Shown here: one piece after another, positions 60,130-64,000 of the stretch
How the letters are laid out: the number at the start of each line of letters is the position of its first letter
How positions within the stretch are numbered: position 1 is the stretch's first letter
Assembly: GCA_022702545.1 (NCBI GenBank)
Contig: JAHRBC010000007.1
Span: forward strand, 1,488,001-1,552,000
DNA length: 64,000 bases
DNA from: Phycomyces nitens
Lineage: Eukaryota > Mucoromycota > Mucoromycetes > Mucorales > Phycomycetaceae
Direction: 5' to 3'
The notes under the pieces: model-generated
Seen by the model: only the letters and a program-made list of their open reading frames with translations
Told to the model about the DNA's origin: nothing
Databases searched by the model: none
Translations under genes and position numbers: made by a program

Positions 60130-60884
60130 ATGGCCGAAACAAGAGGATTATTTGGAGGTGCCATTGTGGCACCCATAAAGAATTCATTCATGGACGCAAG
60201 GTACCAATATCTGTTTAAAACAATGTGGGGGTTTTAAAAAATCAAAAAAAAAGTCATTTTCGACAGGTTCCAGACAACCAAGAAGTGTTTGTAGACACCA
60301 ATACGCAGCAGAGCTTGATTATTGAGCTGCTGGAACAAGTGAGCGCTGATGGAGAAGAGTCGGCAAAGTAATAAATAAATAAATAAATATATAAAAACAA
60401 CATACGAATTGCAGCTTTTTGTGGTTTTGCTAAGACAATGGGTAGATTCCACTTTGGCCAGTTGGCCAGTGACAATGATGCTCTTTCGTTTGACATTTCG
60501 TCTGTGCGGACCTGCCCACCCGATATTGTGTGCCCTCTGCTACCGTAAGTAACAGATTCTGGATAAATGCAGGGTGACTGATACCACGATAGAGCCGAGA
60601 CCACGTTTGTGTATGTACTCCATGGGTCGCAGCAAGTCGCCAAGTTCAATGAAGAAAAAGACGGAGCTTACAACCATGTGCACATTGTGATGGCTGTTAT
60701 CAGACTGGCTCATGCTAGGACTGATGTTGTGATATCAATCAATGCACCCCAGGCGGTTGCTGAGAAGAGCAGTGAAAAGACAACGTCCGAGGAGACCATG
60801 AGCGCGAGTCTGGAGTTGGTTGATGAGGAGATGGTTGAACTCTTGAATAGTTTTGAGGTCAAGGATTGGACACTTTTTGTGTAA
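60130..60884 (+). CDS. MOG1: MOG1-like Ran-binding nuclear import factor, 4 exons
   Basis: Protein of about 190 residues. It starts MAETRGLFGGAIVAPIKNSF and reads through the first intron (60201-60253) into MDASHFRQVPDNQEVFVD, then QQSLIIELLEQVSADGEE. FRQVPDNQEVF is the hallmark of Mog1/RANGRF, which binds Ran GTPase in the nucleus and releases its nucleotide. The remainder (FHFGQLASDNDALSFDIS, TTFVYVLHGSQQVAKFNE, VHIVMAVIRLAHARTDVVIS) fits the single-domain fold, with an acidic C-terminal extension ending KDWTLFV. The first intron at first suggested a GC donor, but the GT-AG version with the acceptor in the A-run restores FRQVPDNQ, so GT-AG is right. All introns are GT-AG. Confidence 0.88.
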
Positions 60885-61365
60885 ATAAATTGGGATGTAA
60901 CATGGCCGAGATAGACACGAGGGTGTCAATTAACGTGGCTATTTTAATTAATATCAAGAACAATGCATATGTAATTATTATTCAATCATTTTGTAAGCCT
61001 TTCAAAAGAGAGAGAGAGGTATTTTTGTACTGGATAGGGTAACTCCGAGAGATACAGAGAGCGACTCCACTCCACTCCACACCCCCCAAAAAAGTTCACC
61101 TTCCAATAAACTCCGTTGACATTTATATCGCCTATGTAAATATCAGTTGTTTAAATCCCAGATTCTCTTTTTGTATAAACTGTCCAGATCCGTTTTTGCG
61201 TTTGTCAATGTTCATTTTTGTTAGATGTATGAATACTTTCTTATATTAAAGTGTCGAACAATGTTATCAAGGGGTTTTTTGAACTAATACTTTTACTGGC
61301 ATTAATAATCCTAGTTTCTTTTTCTTAGATATTTTGTTTCTTCAATAACACACACACACACACTT
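60885..61365. other. Intergenic stretch
   Basis: MOG1 3' flank, AT-rich with an (AC)n run at 61350-61364. Nothing further supported. Confidence 0.6.
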
Positions 61366-62105
61366 TCCATTCTGCCTTTTTTTCATGACCAACCAGAAAT
61401 TTCCAATTGGATTGAGTTTAGGAGAATACAAGAGGGATAGCTCTATCTATAGCCTCTTGATTCGATTAAACTCGTAATACTCTCGGAGGTATGAATTGGC
61501 GCATTATTCGTAATGATGTAAAAATCAAAAGCTTATTAATATTTCAAGATTGTCCGTCTCATCGAGTGTCTTGAGAATAAACCCCATTAATGTCCCATGA
61601 CAGTTTTAAGTGTTTGCCACATGCTTCCCTTTCCCACTTTTATCGATCTTTACTCTCTTAAGTTTAAAAAAGGCCCTCTGGTTTCAATCGAAATAACATC
61701 GTGAGCCGTGACAGCTCCAAAGATGGTGCGTGGGATGGCACGCGTTGTTGGTGTCTCGACTATTGCTGGTGTACACCCACCAATATAAACGAGCAGCAGG
61801 AACCTGTGTTAAGGTTAACCAGCCTTGTCTACGAATACAAAATTCTCATGATAGTCCATGGGTCTATCTTTCACCCATTTCTTGGCTAAATGTTGGCGTT
61901 ATTTCTTCAAGGGAAAAATGTTGCCTTTTTTTCTTCTTCTAACAGTCAAGTTACACTCTCAAGAATAAAGTTTCCAACAGAGGTTTCTTTGAATTTGTTC
62001 AAATTCTTCTGCCAGACTTTCCAATTTATCACGTCTTGTTGCTTAAATATACTCATCGAAAAAAAAACTGAACCAAGATCCTGTTTGACATGTTTGGCTG
62101 TTGTA
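61366..62105 (-). pseudogene. IS630/DDE-type transposase relic
   Basis: The minus strand reads, in broken frames, ENFVFVDKAG, GGCTPAIVETPTTRAIPRTI, FGAVTAHDVISIETRGP, TNNAPIHTSESITSLIESRG, SPKLNPIGNFWLVMKKRQNG. These are the typical blocks of IS630/Tc1-superfamily DDE transposases: VFIDEAGF (first D), DNAPIHT (second D, here N), and YSPxLNPIExFW (E or D, here G). Stops and frameshifts run throughout, and the catalytic aspartate and glutamate are damaged, so it is inactive. Element ends could not be set. Confidence 0.72.
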
Positions 62106-62999
62106 TGAGTAGATTGACACGCCAAAGTAAGTCACATTATTACGCATTATTTAATTACAAGAGTTTGGTTGTCAATACTTCTTTACTCTTTATTCTTCTC
62201 TTTACGCATTACAATCAACATGTTTGAACCACTCTTTGGAAACAGACTTTTTTATTATATATTTATTCATCAAAAAATCACCAAACCAAAGCCGTTTAAG
62301 AGTATGCTACAAGTAAAGACTCTAAACTAAATCTATATTGTATGAATCTTGCTAACAAGAGTTTAATACATCTTGTAAGAAAAAAGATCTGCCAACAGTC
62401 GGCTCTAGTCGTTCTACTCTTTACCTCAAAATGACAAACATTGATTACTGCTCATGATAATCATCTCTTTCTTGCTTTGGTTTCTGTTTAGCAGGAAAAA
62501 AAGAAGAAGTAAATGAATCACATCTCCAATGCTTTATGTGTTGACTTTAGTATTCTTGTCAATTCATCCAGTCCATGCCTTGGTTTACATGTATACATTG
62601 TGTCGGTTTAACGATATCCCACTATTTATGGGAACTGACGATGAATTTGACACTCCAGATATATGTTAAGCTGGTCGTACAAACCCTGGATATAGACAAT
62701 GCGCAAGACGTACAAGAGTTGCATAATAAACAAGAGCAAGTCTAATGAAGCATTCCTCTATGATTACTTAAATTTTAACTTTGGAGACACAATTTGTTAT
62801 ATTGCAGAATAATCGACTTGAATTCAAATAATTCCTCTGGGATAAAAAGAGAGAAAAAAAAGCATCAAAGATAGGCCAAGTATGAAAAAGTATAACCTGC
62901 AATTGCCGAGATTTCTGGTGCCTCTAATACTCTATCACAAAGAACATAAAGTACATGTTAAAAGTACATCATCAATCTAAAATCCAAGTTGAACGAAAA
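62106..62999. other. Intergenic stretch between two transposase relics
   Basis: AT-rich. Parts (62520-62720) look like decayed coding sequence but carry no motif I can assign; they may belong to the element on the right. Confidence 0.4.
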
Positions 63000-63415
63000 T
63001 GATGCCAACAAAATTCAAATTTACGGCCTTTATGCACACCGTAAGTTTTATTTTGGTCATATTACAAAAACCTTTCAAACGTCAAGAATGGGAGCTACAT
63101 TTACCAAGATAATGACACTGCTCATAAAGCAGCCATGTCAAAAAGGTGTACCAAAAAAAAAGACTTTAGCCCAAGGTCTTGGAGCGTACAAACAGTCCAG
63201 ACCTCAGCCCAGTCGAGAACATTTAATGTCTTTTGGACGACCCTTTGAGAATGAGGTCTCACAAGCCTACCACCCTGAATGAGTTGAAGGAGGTTTTACA
63301 AGAGAGCTGGAAAATGGTGACAGTAGATGTTTGTGAACGATTAAGTCTTTACATGAATAACTGATTAGCTGCTCAAAGGCGAATAGATGCGCCCGCATTA
63401 CTTGGTGAGCATAAC
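63000..63415 (+). pseudogene. Tc1/mariner transposase relic, C-terminal half
   Basis: From about 63100 the plus strand gives QDNDTAHKA in one frame, then NSPDLSPVENI, a stop where W is expected, LLDDPLRMRSHKPTTLNEL, KEVLQESWKMVTVDVCERL, SLYMNN, a stop, LAAQRRIDAPALL. NSPDLSPVENIW is the block around the third catalytic acid of Tc1 transposases. Only two in-frame stops occur in the last 75 codons, so it is younger than the other relics. The stops sit where TGG and CGA codons are expected, consistent with G-to-A and C-to-T change. Confidence 0.75.
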
Positions 63416-63727
63416 CTACTTCTTATTACTGAAAACTTTATATACGTTAAAGATTAGTCTCTATGAACCTCTGGATCATTTGTGGTCTTTTTCTCTCTTT
63501 TCTTTAGTACATGATTAAAAGGTACAAGACTTTCCATCTTTACGCCTGGTGAAAAATGAAACAGAATATAGTAATTGTACTATTTCCGAGTAGATGATTG
63601 GATGATATTTCATATTCAGACGATTCTTCACAAAGTATTTCGGCTATTAAAATAGGCGGGGTGAGACGGTATTCCTAAAAATGAATAAAATACTATACAA
63701 AGAGTATAATTATGGAAATTGCTATAT

Positions 63728-63757
63728 ATTCATATTCATATTCATATTCATATTCAT
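63728..63757. repeat. TATTCA hexamer repeat, about five copies
   Basis: Five tandem TATTCA units in otherwise AT-rich DNA (63416-64000), where no gene was seen. Confidence 0.9.
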
Positions 63758-64000
63758 ATAAAAAAAAGAGGGACTTCTGAAATTTATCAAAGTATTGTGC
63801 ATATAGCAAAGTAATAATATAGGTATAGAATGAATAGATGTTGGGATACTAGGTATATATTCTGGGTTGATCTCAAGAGTATAGTACCTTTGGACCTATA
63901 CAGACCAACATATTAGAAAATATCATTATATTCTTTAATGTGAGTCTCCAAAACAAAAAAACACCCAAAGAAAGGATTTAAACCAGAGAATTCAGCATAT

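Noticed and set aside
60201..60253. GC-AG intron in MOG1 (GAC|GCAAGG)
   Set aside because: A GT-AG intron with the acceptor in the A-run (AAAG|T) restores the family motif DASHFRQVPDNQEVF; the GC version loses FRQ.

Overview
The window is nuclear DNA from an intron-rich, AT-rich filamentous fungus, most likely an early-diverging one (Mucoromycota, Mucorales-like). The evidence is many short introns (about 50-100 nt) with GTAAGT-type donors and TAG/CAG acceptors, long A+T-rich intergenic tracts with ATATAT and AAT runs, Q- and N-rich low-complexity protein segments, decayed Tc1/mariner- and IS630-type transposases, and the gene set: a PTEN with a C2 domain, an HSBP1 homologue, a Cdc10-type septin, Prm1, Mdv1, Grr1 and Cyc8/Ssn6. 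No prokaryotic features, tRNA, rRNA or CRISPR were seen. The species is an inference.

Layout. 1-2.1 kb (all minus strand): first exon of a cytosolic HSP70 running off the left edge, a golgin-like coiled-coil gene, and a tiny HSBP1 gene. 2.1-9.9 kb: gene-poor DNA dominated by a 1.9-kb foldback (inverted repeat at about 5250-7120) built around ~196-bp tandem modules and pieces of a dead Tc1-like transposase. 9.9-11.3 kb: UPF0658 Golgi membrane protein. 13.9-19.8 kb is a dense cluster: Cdc10 septin (-) diverging from a TBC RabGAP (+), which meets PTEN (-) tail to tail with 3 nt between stop codons; PTEN diverges from PKR1 (+). 21.9-22.8 kb: four-finger C2H2 factor. 25.2-28.9 kb: PRM1 (+) converging on an intronless SET/MYND methyltransferase (-). 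31.7-33.3 kb: unrecognised type I membrane protein. 36.0-38.6 kb: MDV1. 41.9-44.2 kb: GRR1 (+) converging on an SBDS-domain/RTC3-like gene (-). 48.8-51.9 kb: Pumilio. 53.3-53.9 kb: RPB6. 54.7-58.8 kb: CYC8/SSN6. 59.1-60.9 kb: mitochondrial uL13m (-) diverging from MOG1 (+). 61-64 kb: two further transposase relics.

The genes are mostly single-copy housekeeping functions (transcription: RPB6, CYC8, zinc finger; ubiquitin: GRR1; membrane traffic and signalling: TBC, PTEN, golgin, UPF0658; mitochondria: MDV1, uL13m; cell fusion: PRM1; nuclear transport: MOG1). I see no secondary-metabolite or defence cluster.

Most striking observations: (1) several introns appear to be GC-AG with a GCAAGT/GCAAGC donor, in UPF0658, PTEN, RPB6 and CYC8 and perhaps TBC; (2) the foldback element; (3) two genes with very small exons (HSBP1, RPB6); (4) the 3-nt TBC/PTEN convergence. 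All gene models are hand-spliced from the sequence and family knowledge; no alignment or RNA evidence was available.
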